DNA from: Pirellulales bacterium
Lineage (GTDB): Bacteria > Planctomycetota > Planctomycetia > Pirellulales > JADZDJ01
DNA length: 39,316 bases
Direction of reading: 5' to 3'
Assembly (NCBI GenBank): GCA_020851115.1
Contig: JADZDJ010000182.1
Coordinates: 1-39,316, forward strand
Shown: positions 28,257-35,423 of the stretch, one piece after another
Layout: each line of letters opens with the position of its first letter
Position numbering within the stretch: the stretch's first letter is position 1
The notes under the pieces: model-generated
The model's input: the letters and a program-made list of their open reading frames with translations, nothing else
Told to the model about the DNA's origin: nothing
Database searches by the model: none
Program-made: the position numbers and the translations under genes

Positions 28257-28349
28257 AAGGTCCAGCAGGCGAAACAGCATTGCGTGTCGCGTTTCGGTCG
28301 GAGGATCATACGACAAGGTTGGCTTCCGACGATTCCGCAATCGCTTTAC

Positions 28350-28367
28350 CACGGCCCGATCGCCGTG
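28350..28367 (-). promoter_or_regulatory. conserved hairpin between promoter and riboswitch, copy 1
   Basis: cacggc / gccgtg stem with a 6-nt loop, flanked by tcgctttac and tcacaag. The same flanks and stem occur upstream of riboswitch copy 2 (32965-32982), where the loop differs and the stem is one pair longer. Confidence 0.55.
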
Positions 28368-28421
28368 TCACAAGGACAAAATCGGTGGAATTGCTCCCAA
28401 CATTTCTCGTTGTGCAATTGA

Positions 28422-28449
28422 ACCCTACTACAGGGCCACGGAATGTCAA
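28422..28449 (-). promoter_or_regulatory. candidate flp1 promoter
   Basis: Minus strand TTGACA (28449-28444), 16 nt, TAGGGT (28427-28422). The same -35, spacing and a near-identical -10 (TAGGTT) occur upstream of flp2, although the spacer sequences differ. Transcription would start near 28415 and give a leader of about 600 nt that includes the riboswitch. Confidence 0.6.
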
Positions 28450-28651
28450 ACCGTCGGCCGCCACTCCGCTGGGTGTGAAATATGTTTAAGGGGCAATTGC
28501 CAAGCCGCTTTGGCTTGGTCATGGCGGGGCGCCGACATTTTCGGCAAAACCCGCTCGCTCAAACCGCCATCGTGTGGAATCCGCCAAGGTGGAATTGTGC
28601 CGTGACACAGCTTTGCCTGCCAAGGTGGCGTCATCCGACCAATGATTGTCA

Positions 28652-30808
28652 ATGTTCAGCCTATTTGCGACCCTTAAAGCTCGTCCGAAGCAGCACTCTG
28701 TCCCATTGCATGCGCCTGCGGAAGACGAAATGTTGCAGCGGAGTGCGGCATGGCAGCGCCCCGCCGATGCCGAAACGGCGACGTCACGATTTATCGGTTG
28801 GTTGTCGGCGTTGGCCACCAGTTCGCGGAGCTTATTGCTTGCAACGCTTGTCGTCAATTCGCTGGTGATGCCGTACCGCAGTCGGTATCACGATTCAATC
28901 CTCTACGGCATGCAAGTCGCCAATCGCGCGGAGCATCAGCGTTTTGCAGACGATTTGTTTCTGGCCTACGGCTCCCAAGATCAGTTTTCTCTTTTTTCGT
29001 CGATCGTCGCTCCATTGGCACATTGCTTGGGGGTGCCAACTTGCTTTTTTTTACTCTATTTGCTGGGGACGACCGCTTATTTTGTGGCTCTCCAGCGATT
29101 GCTGCGGGCGCTGATTCCAAACCGGATCCTTGTGGCGGTCGCCTTGCTCGGCTTGGCGGTATATTCGCCTCCGATTGGAGGCCTTGGCATATTTCACATA
29201 ACCGAGAATTTCCTGACGCCCCGACTCTTCAGTAGCAGTCTAACGCTATTCGCTCTGGAGCGAATACTTGTAGGTCACCATCTGATGCCGGCGATCCTAC
29301 TGGCGGCTGCCACGGCGGTACATCCGATTGTGGCCTTTGGCGGCTGGCTCGTTCTTGTTAGTTGCTGGTTGCTGCGCGTCATCCCCAGACCATACTTTTG
29401 CGGTTTGGCGTGCGCGATCTCTGCCGGCACTTTGCTGCTGGTTGTCGCACCGTCCTTGGGTATTCGGATTTTCGGTAACTTAGATCCAGTCTGGCAAGCG
29501 GAAGTGCGAATGTCGCTCCCTTGTCTATTCGCGACGGAATGGGAATTCGGCGATTGGTTGCAAGTGGCGGTCTCCACGGCAATTCTGCTCGCGAGCCTGC
29601 GCTGTTTTGCATGGGACGCTCCGCCGAGAGATTTTCTGACGGCGGTGCTCCTAACAACGCTGTTGGCCATCGCAGGCACGGCGATCGCCAGTTTCATGCC
29701 GTTCGCGCTGTTGGTGCAAGGACAGCCGTTTCGAGCCTTTTGGATCATACAAACGCTGCAACTGCCGCTGGCGCTTTTACTCGTTAGAAAGTGGTGGTTA
29801 TCGGGTGGTTGGCTCGGTCAAACTGGCTCGGTCGCGCTGCTGGGTTACTTGGGAACTGCACAATTCCAGTTCGTCGATTTGGCGGCGGTATTGGCCGTTT
29901 TTGCCGCCGTTGTGGTATTGTGGCGGCGCTGTGAACCGAATTCCGACGGTTGGATTTGGATGTGGAGAGCTTTGGCAATCAGCGTGACGGCGGGCCTTGC
30001 CTTTCGCACGGTTTCGCACGAGGGGCAGATCCTTTTGCATTGGCGCTGGTTGACTGGGACGTTGGATTATGACGTCTGTTTGCGTGCATTGGTGGTCGTG
30101 CTTGACCCGCTCGTACTCTTTGCACTGATCGTCGCACTGCTTGCACTACTCAGTCGCCTCACCGGCCTCGGACGGCGATTCCAGCGCGTGGTGTTGGCAA
30201 TCTTTCTCGCGGCCCAAATCGGAAGTTTTGCAGCTCAAGAGATTCCCTGTCTACGAGCCATAAATCAACCGCGTTATGGTGATATTCAATTTGTACAACA
30301 ATTCTTGCGGAACCGACCTGCTTCCGATCGTCGTGTGCCCACCGTCTATTGGCCGAGCGGCCATTATGAAGACGTGTGGATGGACTTGAACGCGAATTCC
30401 TATTTTTCGCTGGAGCAGTCGGTTGGAAATGTCTTCTCTCGCGCAACGGCCATCGAAGGTCGGCGTCGGGCCGATCTAGCGCAGCCGTTCGAGATCGACC
30501 TACTTCGGCATCGACATTTGCCGTTCTCGCAACGTCGCACCGAAAATATCGAAGAATCGTTGCATGCGACTACCGATGCCCAGCCCCCGTCGATCGACGA
30601 TTTATTGCACCTGTGCGCCGACCAGCGGCTCGACTTTGTCGTGTTACGCCAGGCGTTTCCGGGCTGGTACGCCGCACACAATGCGAACTGGTTCATTTAT
30701 GACGGTCGGACAGTTCGCTCGCGCGCTCCGTTGATTGATCCTCAAGCAATCGGCAATCGCAATGCCAGTCCGCGCGCGGCTGATGCAGCTCGCTTGAACA
30801 AACGATGA
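28652..30808 (+). CDS. large polytopic membrane protein, unknown function
   Basis: About 718 residues from ATG 28652 (a TTG two codons upstream and an ATG at 28730 are alternatives). A soluble N-terminal stretch of about 60 residues is followed by roughly 12 membrane helices to about residue 535, then a soluble C-terminal domain (about 540-718) with LDFVVLRQAFPGWYAAHNANWFIYDG. The layout resembles GT-C-type glycosyltransferases or related lipid-linked sugar enzymes, but no signature motif was found, so no function is assigned. It is 40 nt upstream of a UDP-galactopyranose-mutase-like gene and probably cotranscribed with it. Confidence 0.8.
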   Translation: MFSLFATLKARPKQHSVPLHAPAEDEMLQRSAAWQRPADAETATSRFIGWLSALATSSRSLLLATLVVNSLVMPYRSRYHDSILYGMQVANRAEHQRFADDLFLAYGSQDQFSLFSSIVAPLAHCLGVPTCFFLLYLLGTTAYFVALQRLLRALIPNRILVAVALLGLAVYSPPIGGLGIFHITENFLTPRLFSSSLTLFALERILVGHHLMPAILLAAATAVHPIVAFGGWLVLVSCWLLRVIPRPYFCGLACAISAGTLLLVVAPSLGIRIFGNLDPVWQAEVRMSLPCLFATEWEFGDWLQVAVSTAILLASLRCFAWDAPPRDFLTAVLLTTLLAIAGTAIASFMPFALLVQGQPFRAFWIIQTLQLPLALLLVRKWWLSGGWLGQTGSVALLGYLGTAQFQFVDLAAVLAVFAAVVVLWRRCEPNSDGWIWMWRALAISVTAGLAFRTVSHEGQILLHWRWLTGTLDYDVCLRALVVVLDPLVLFALIVALLALLSRLTGLGRRFQRVVLAIFLAAQIGSFAAQEIPCLRAINQPRYGDIQFVQQFLRNRPASDRRVPTVYWPSGHYEDVWMDLNANSYFSLEQSVGNVFSRATAIEGRRRADLAQPFEIDLLRHRHLPFSQRRTENIEESLHATTDAQPPSIDDLLHLCADQRLDFVVLRQAFPGWYAAHNANWFIYDGRTVRSRAPLIDPQAIGNRNASPRAADAARLNKR

Positions 30809-30848
30809 AATTTGAACAAACCATTACAACGAAACGAGGAATCAGAGG

Positions 30849-32282
30849 ATGCGAATAGCAATCATCGGCACAGGTCCGGCGGGAGTCACGGCTGGTTATC
30901 AATTGGCCCGAGGAGGCGCGGACGTCGAACTTTACGAAGCGTCCAACAGCATTGGCGGAATGGCCCGTTCGTTCAAACTGTGGGGGCAAACTGTGGATCT
31001 CGGCCCGCATCGCTTTTTTAGCAACGACGCCCGCGTCAACCGTTTATGGCTGGAAGTCATCGGCCGCGATTACCGCATGATCGAGCGTCTGACGCGGATC
31101 TATTACGAACGGTGTTTTTTTCATTACCCTTTGAAGCCGGCCAATGCCCTGTGGAACATGGGTCCGTGGGAAGCCGCGCGCTGCATCGGCAGTTATCTGA
31201 GAGAACGATGTTCTCTATCAGCCGCCGCGGACAACCCGCCGACCTTCGAATCGTGGGTGGTGCGCAGGTTCGGCCGTCGTCTATTTGAAATGTTTTTCAA
31301 GTCGTACAGCGAAAAATTGTGGGGAATCCCCTGCCGTGAGCTGGACGCGGACTTTGCCGCCCAGCGGATCAAAAAGTTTTCGCTCGGGGAAGCCATCAAA
31401 AGCGCCGTGGGGATTGGTGGTGCGCGGCACAAGACGCTAGTCGATCGTTTTGCCTACCCGCTGGGAGGAAGCGGAATGGTCTATGAGCGGATGGCCGAAC
31501 GGATTCGAGACGCCGGCGGCCTTGTGCAATTACGACGACCGGTGCAACGGGTGCTTCACGACGATCGGCACGTGCATGGGCTTGAGTTTGCCGATGGAGA
31601 GCAGCGATTCTTCGATCACGTCATTTCTACCATGCCGCTCACATTGCTGGTGCGGGGGCTGGGCGATTTGCCGCTGGCGGTGGAGCGGGCGGTCGATTCG
31701 CTGGACTTTCGCAATACGGTGCTGGTGTATCTCAATGTCGATCGGCGCGACCTGTTTCCAGACCAATGGCTGTACGTCCATTCGCCTGAGCTGCGCATGG
31801 GGCGCGTGACGAACTTCCGAAACTGGGCGCCCGAATTATACGGCGATCAGCAGACGTCGATCCTGGCCCTCGAGTACTGGTGCTATGACGAAGATCCCCT
31901 CTGGTTCGAGTCTCACGATCGGCTGGTCGAGCTTGCCAGCGAAGAAATTCGCTCGACCGGATTGATCGGTGAAGCGGCTATTTTGGCGGGCGAAGTCGTC
32001 CGCGTCCGCCGCTGCTATCCGGTCTACCGCACGGGTTACAAGCAACATCTGACGGCGATCGAATCGTATTTGCGGACCTTTCGCGGCCTGATGCCGATCG
32101 GTAGATATGGATCGTTCAAATACAACAACCAGGACCACAGTATCTTGATGGGGTTATTGGCCGCCGAGAATCTGCTCCAGGAGCGGTCGCACGATCTGTG
32201 GCGCGTCAACACCGATTATGATTCGTATCAGGAGACAGCGGAGATTTCCGAAACGGGCTTGCAGCCGGTGGGGGCGGAATAA
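30849..32282 (+). CDS. FAD-dependent oxidoreductase, UDP-galactopyranose-mutase/amine-oxidase type
   Basis: 477 residues. Rossmann FAD fold at the start (IAIIGTGPAGVTAGYQLA, acidic end LYEAS, then IGGMARSF) and DLGPHRFFSND, typical of UDP-galactopyranose mutase and protoporphyrinogen-oxidase-like flavoproteins. Further features: KLWGIPCRELDADFAAQRI and YPLGGSGMVYERMAERI. Substrate unknown; the surrounding glycosyltransferase and membrane genes make a sugar-nucleotide or lipid-linked glycan substrate plausible. GAGG lies just upstream of ATG 30849. Its 3' end meets a palindrome (32290-32314) that may serve as terminator for it as well as for flp2. Confidence 0.88.
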   Translation: MRIAIIGTGPAGVTAGYQLARGGADVELYEASNSIGGMARSFKLWGQTVDLGPHRFFSNDARVNRLWLEVIGRDYRMIERLTRIYYERCFFHYPLKPANALWNMGPWEAARCIGSYLRERCSLSAAADNPPTFESWVVRRFGRRLFEMFFKSYSEKLWGIPCRELDADFAAQRIKKFSLGEAIKSAVGIGGARHKTLVDRFAYPLGGSGMVYERMAERIRDAGGLVQLRRPVQRVLHDDRHVHGLEFADGEQRFFDHVISTMPLTLLVRGLGDLPLAVERAVDSLDFRNTVLVYLNVDRRDLFPDQWLYVHSPELRMGRVTNFRNWAPELYGDQQTSILALEYWCYDEDPLWFESHDRLVELASEEIRSTGLIGEAAILAGEVVRVRRCYPVYRTGYKQHLTAIESYLRTFRGLMPIGRYGSFKYNNQDHSILMGLLAAENLLQERSHDLWRVNTDYDSYQETAEISETGLQPVGAE

Positions 32283-32314
32283 ACACCAAGCCCCGAGGTG
32301 AAGCACCTCGGGGC
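32279..32314 (-). terminator. terminator of flp2 (possibly bidirectional)
   Basis: Perfect 11-bp stem (GCCCCGAGGTG / CACCTCGGGGC) with a 3-nt loop, followed on the minus strand by TTGGTGTTTATT. It sits 39 nt after the flp2 stop, the same place as the flp1 terminator, and also abuts the stop of the plus-strand flavoprotein gene. Confidence 0.7.
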
Positions 32315-32353
32315 CTGGCTGGAGTGAAACAGGGAGGGAAAACACTGATCCAA

Positions 32354-32536
32354 CTAGCTGCCGCCCGCGAGCGAGGTGGCGACGTTTTGAAACGTGTTCT
32401 TGGCATTCGTGCCGATCGAACCGATTGCTGCCAAGCAGACGATCACAATCAGGGCCAACATCACGGCGTACTCGACCGCGGTGGGGCCATCTTCCGAAAC
32501 CAGGAACTTACGAACTTTCAAAGCAAAACTGGACAT
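32354..32536 (-). CDS. flp2: Flp-family type IVc pilin 2
   Basis: 60 residues from ATG 32536 with GGAGG 8 nt upstream. Leader KVRKFLVSEDG, cleavage before PTAVEYAVMLALIVIVC, and C-terminus TSLAGGS. Compared with flp1, 51 of 60 residues are identical; the differences lie in the leader and surface-exposed tail, while many silent codon positions differ, which indicates an older duplication kept by purifying selection. It is a stand-alone transcription unit with its own promoter, riboswitch and terminator, separated from the tad cluster by two plus-strand genes. Confidence 0.96.
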   Translation of the reverse strand: MSSFALKVRKFLVSEDGPTAVEYAVMLALIVIVCLAAIGSIGTNAKNTFQNVATSLAGGS

Positions 32537-32631
32537 GAAACGAACCTCCAAAAATTCTGACCATTGAGCGTCATGGTATGGCTGCGCCAAAGGGTCAGGA
32601 AGACAAGGGAATGTGGGAAATCGCTGGGTGT

Positions 32632-32659
32632 GGCGCCGGCCGTTTTTGCGGCCGGCGCC
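32632..32659 (-). promoter_or_regulatory. GC-rich leader hairpin of flp2 (possible expression platform)
   Basis: Perfect 11-bp stem (ggcgccggccg / cggccggcgcc) with a 6-nt loop ending 95 nt before the flp2 start. It matches the position, but not the sequence, of the flp1 hairpin. No T-tract follows in the direction of transcription, so a plain intrinsic terminator is unlikely. Confidence 0.5.
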
Positions 32660-32772
32660 GACCTGCGATACACCCGAGCAAAAACCCTGTTACCGTAAAC
32701 AAGTGGTGCCTCGCCTCGAATCTAGAAAAGAACGTCGTCCACTGTTCTCCGCGTAAGCGGGTTCAAGCGTCC

Positions 32773-32872
32773 AACACCCCTTCGGCAGTCTGGCGACCAT
32801 CGAGTTCGTCGGCTCGACGGCCCATAACTTTGCGCCCCAGCCTTGCGACTGGTTTGCCTTTATCGAGGATGC
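32773..32872 (-). ncRNA. cyclic-di-GMP-I (GEMM-I) riboswitch, copy 2, upstream of flp2
   Basis: Shares a 42-nt identical run with copy 1 (32836-32877 versus 28219-28260), covering AAGGCAAACC, the GCAA-capped stem and P1. The block GGGACGCAAAG is changed to GGGGCGCAAAG (position 32835), then UUAUGGGCC follows; P3 has a different arm (UCGAG / CUCGA) and the 3' end GGUCGCCAGACUGCCGAA is conserved. The position equivalent to Vc2 G20 is G. The flp2 start is about 237 nt downstream. Confidence 0.87.
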
Positions 32873-32964
32873 GAAGGCCCAGCAGGCCAAAAACGTTGCG
32901 AACTGCTTTCCGACCGGTTCGATTACGAATAGTGAATGCCCGGCGGTTGGCAGCATCGCTTTAC

Positions 32965-32982
32965 CACGGCCGGAAGGCCGTG
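32965..32982 (-). promoter_or_regulatory. conserved hairpin between promoter and riboswitch, copy 2
   Basis: cacggcc / ggccgtg stem with a ggaa loop; flanks tcgctttac and tcacaag are as in copy 1 (28350-28367). Confidence 0.55.
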
Positions 32983-33032
32983 TTCACAAGTCGTCGCACT
33001 CGAACGTTCGAGTGCATTTGCTTGTGCAATGA

Positions 33033-33060
33033 AACCTATGTCGCACGCATGGCATGTCAA
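33033..33060 (-). promoter_or_regulatory. candidate flp2 promoter
   Basis: Minus strand TTGACA (33060-33055), 16 nt, TAGGTT (33038-33033); an A/T-rich run (33061-33081) lies just upstream of the -35. Conserved with the flp1 promoter. Predicted start near 33026, leader about 490 nt. Confidence 0.62.
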
Positions 33061-33328
33061 ATTAAAAATTGAGAAAATTTTTGGGTGAGCCACAACATTT
33101 CTCACTAGGCATGGTCACTCGACCGCTGCGTTGCGTTTGATCGTCAAGACCCATTCTCAAATCTTCAGCAATCCGCTGCCTTGGCGAAAGCTATTCTTGA
33201 ATTGTTGATAAACCGCAACACGCGCGCATGAATGCGGCGCGCTCGATCGGCAACTAAATTCGCAAAGATTTCCGCAGCGCCAGCGACGGGCGCGGAACTT
33301 AGCATCCATCCTGATGCGATCCCTCGCC

Positions 33329-34240
33329 ATGAATTTGATCAAACCTGCGATCGACGACTTGCTCGATCGACTCGTGCCGCTGCCCTGCGGATACCAGCGC
33401 GGCGGGCCTCCGGCCGCCGAGCCGACCGCGCTGGCGGTGCTGGCCTTGTGCGGCGGACGTCGATTCGACGCCGCGCGCGTCGGAGCAAGTTGGCTGGCAA
33501 GCGTACAATCACTCGATGGTCGCGTGCCGCCGCTGGCCGATTTGAATTGGCCGGCCTGGCCGACGCCGCTGGCAGTTCTGGCCGTGCTGGCGGCAAGAAA
33601 CGAAGATCGAGGGGACGTTTCAAAATCGTTCGATGTGGATCGGGCGACCCAATGGTTGTTAACAAGCGCCGGCAAGCCGATTCCAACTTCGACGGAGTTC
33701 GGCCACGATGGTCGGCTGATCGGCTGGTCTTGGGCCGCCGGAACGCATGCTTGGGTCGAGCCAACCGCCTGGTCGGTGTTGGCTCTCAAGGCTCTCGGTT
33801 TGTCGGATCACCGTCGTACGCGAGAGGGGGTGAAGCTGCTCGTCGATCGACTGCTATCGACGGGCGGCTGTAATTATGGCAACACGGTTGTCTTGGGCCA
33901 GCGGCTGCGGTCTCACATCGAGCCGACTGGACTCACTCTCCTCGCGCTGGCTGATGAGACCATCGCTGACCCGCGAATCGATCTCTCTTTGCGATTCTTA
34001 CAGAGCGCGCTTTCGGCGGAGACAACGCCCATCTCGCTGGCTTACGGTTTGCTTGGATTGGCCGCGTTTGAACGGACCTCCACCGATGCGGCCGATTGGC
34101 TTGTCCGCCAAAGCCGGCGAGTCGTTGGCGATGATGGCTCGCCGCTCAAGCTTGCGCTGCTCGCGATGGCGTCTCAGGGAGCCAGTGGGGTGTTAATTCG
34201 ATCCGCGTGCGCGCAACGAACAGCGAGCTTAGGTGCTTAG
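33329..34240 (+). CDS. prenyltransferase/squalene-oxidase-repeat protein
   Basis: About 303 residues from ATG 33329 (ATG 33314 also possible). It carries at least four repeats of a helix pattern xPTxxxVLAL (EPTALAVLAL, TPLAVLAVLA, EPTAWSVLALKAL, EPTGLTLLALAD), typical of the alpha/alpha-barrel found in terpene cyclases and protein prenyltransferases. It is much shorter than a squalene-hopene cyclase and lacks a visible DXDD cyclase motif, so catalysis is unproven. It ends 3 nt before the DUF362 gene, so the two are almost certainly cotranscribed. Confidence 0.8.
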   Translation: MNLIKPAIDDLLDRLVPLPCGYQRGGPPAAEPTALAVLALCGGRRFDAARVGASWLASVQSLDGRVPPLADLNWPAWPTPLAVLAVLAARNEDRGDVSKSFDVDRATQWLLTSAGKPIPTSTEFGHDGRLIGWSWAAGTHAWVEPTAWSVLALKALGLSDHRRTREGVKLLVDRLLSTGGCNYGNTVVLGQRLRSHIEPTGLTLLALADETIADPRIDLSLRFLQSALSAETTPISLAYGLLGLAAFERTSTDAADWLVRQSRRVVGDDGSPLKLALLAMASQGASGVLIRSACAQRTASLGA

Positions 34241-34243
34241 AAG

Positions 34244-35305
34244 ATGAACATGAAAAATAGAACCGACAAACTGCCGAACCCCAGAGGAAATGTCGCGTCT
34301 CAGGCAGACCGATTCGATCGTCGTGCTTTGTTGGTCGGGACGAGCGCTGTTGCGCTCGGAGCAATTGGCTATGCGGTGCTGAATCGCAACGGATCGCCAA
34401 AGCAGCCGGTATTCATCGCTCGCAACCAACGCTACGACGGGCCGCTGACCGTCACGATTCGCGATGGTCTTGTTGCAACCGGAATGACGCCCGATTTGCT
34501 TCGTGGCAAGCGCGTCCTGCTCAAACCCAATCTCGTTGAACCAACGCGCCGTGCTCCACACATGACGACGCATCCGGCAATGGTCGTCGCCGCAGCGGAG
34601 GTGTTTCGCGACTTTGGTGCTCGAGTTGTCGTTGGCGAAGCTCCAGGGCATGTGCGAGACACCGAAATGGCGCTCGTCGAGGGAGGCATGCACGAAGCCC
34701 TCCGCGCCGCCAAACTGGAATTTTCCGATCTGAATTACGAAGACGTGGTTTGGACGCCGAATCGCGGCCGAACCAGCCAGCTCGACGGATTCTATTTTCC
34801 GCGCAGCGTGGCCAGCGCCGACCTCGTCGTTTCGATGCCGAAAATGAAAACTCACCACTGGGTCGGTGTCACGGCAGCGATGAAAAATCTCTATGGAGTC
34901 ATTCCTGGCATCGTTTATGGCTGGCCAAAAAACGTGCTGCATCACGCAGGCATACCGCAAACGGTCTTCGACATCAACGCTTCGCTACCGCCGACGCTGG
35001 CGATTGCCGATGGCATCTTGTGCATGGAAGGGGACGGACCGATCATGGGTAGCCCTAAGCCGATGGGCTTGGTAATTGTTGGCCCTAACGCGACCGCCGT
35101 CGATGCGACGATTGCAAGAATCATGAATCTGCGGCCGGAAAATGTCAGTTATTTAGCGCTGGCGGCAAATCGGTTGGGACCAATCGCCGATTCGCGCATC
35201 GAACAACGCGGTGAAAGGTGGCAGGACTTGGTCAGCCCGTTTTCGATCATCGATAGCCCTCATTTGCGCTCGTTGCCGCTCGATCCAGGCGCGTTGATTT
35301 CCTAG
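34244..35305 (+). CDS. DUF362-domain protein with probable Tat signal
   Basis: 353 residues. An N-terminal FDRRALLVGTSAVALGAIGYA looks like a twin-arginine export signal. The rest is a DUF362 domain with VLLKPNLVEPT, VVVGEAPGH, VVSMPKMKTHHWVGVTAAMKNLYGVIPG and ADGILCMEGDGP. No ferredoxin-type Cys clusters are present, unlike some DUF362 proteins. Function is unknown for the family; the 3-nt spacing to the upstream repeat protein suggests a shared, probably periplasmic, task. It is followed by a REP-like palindrome. Confidence 0.87.
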   Translation: MNMKNRTDKLPNPRGNVASQADRFDRRALLVGTSAVALGAIGYAVLNRNGSPKQPVFIARNQRYDGPLTVTIRDGLVATGMTPDLLRGKRVLLKPNLVEPTRRAPHMTTHPAMVVAAAEVFRDFGARVVVGEAPGHVRDTEMALVEGGMHEALRAAKLEFSDLNYEDVVWTPNRGRTSQLDGFYFPRSVASADLVVSMPKMKTHHWVGVTAAMKNLYGVIPGIVYGWPKNVLHHAGIPQTVFDINASLPPTLAIADGILCMEGDGPIMGSPKPMGLVIVGPNATAVDATIARIMNLRPENVSYLALAANRLGPIADSRIEQRGERWQDLVSPFSIIDSPHLRSLPLDPGALIS

Positions 35306-35366
35306 TGGGACCGGCATTCCTGCCTATCGAATTCGCGTCGACGACGGGCAGGAATGCCGGCACTAC
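35303..35366. repeat. REP-like palindrome, copy B
   Basis: Perfect 14-bp arms ccggcattcctgcc (35311-35324) and ggcaggaatgccgg (35347-35360) with a 22-nt spacer. Arms and flanks (tagtggg..., cacta) match the family of the element at 27226-27296. It may also act as a 3' barrier for the DUF362 transcript. Confidence 0.75.
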
Positions 35367-35423
35367 GGGCTTCGCTCCAAATTTGACGTAAAGAATCGCC
35401 TCCTACCATTGCAAGACTCTAAA

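Noticed and set aside
32690-32956. Minus-strand frame of 88 codons in the flp2 leader
   Set aside because: It reads straight through the c-di-GMP aptamer (the conserved RNA bases explain its sequence) and is not conserved in copy 1.
35303-35366. Intrinsic terminator after the DUF362 gene
   Set aside because: The 14-bp stem has a 22-nt loop and no T-tract; it fits better as a REP-like repeat.
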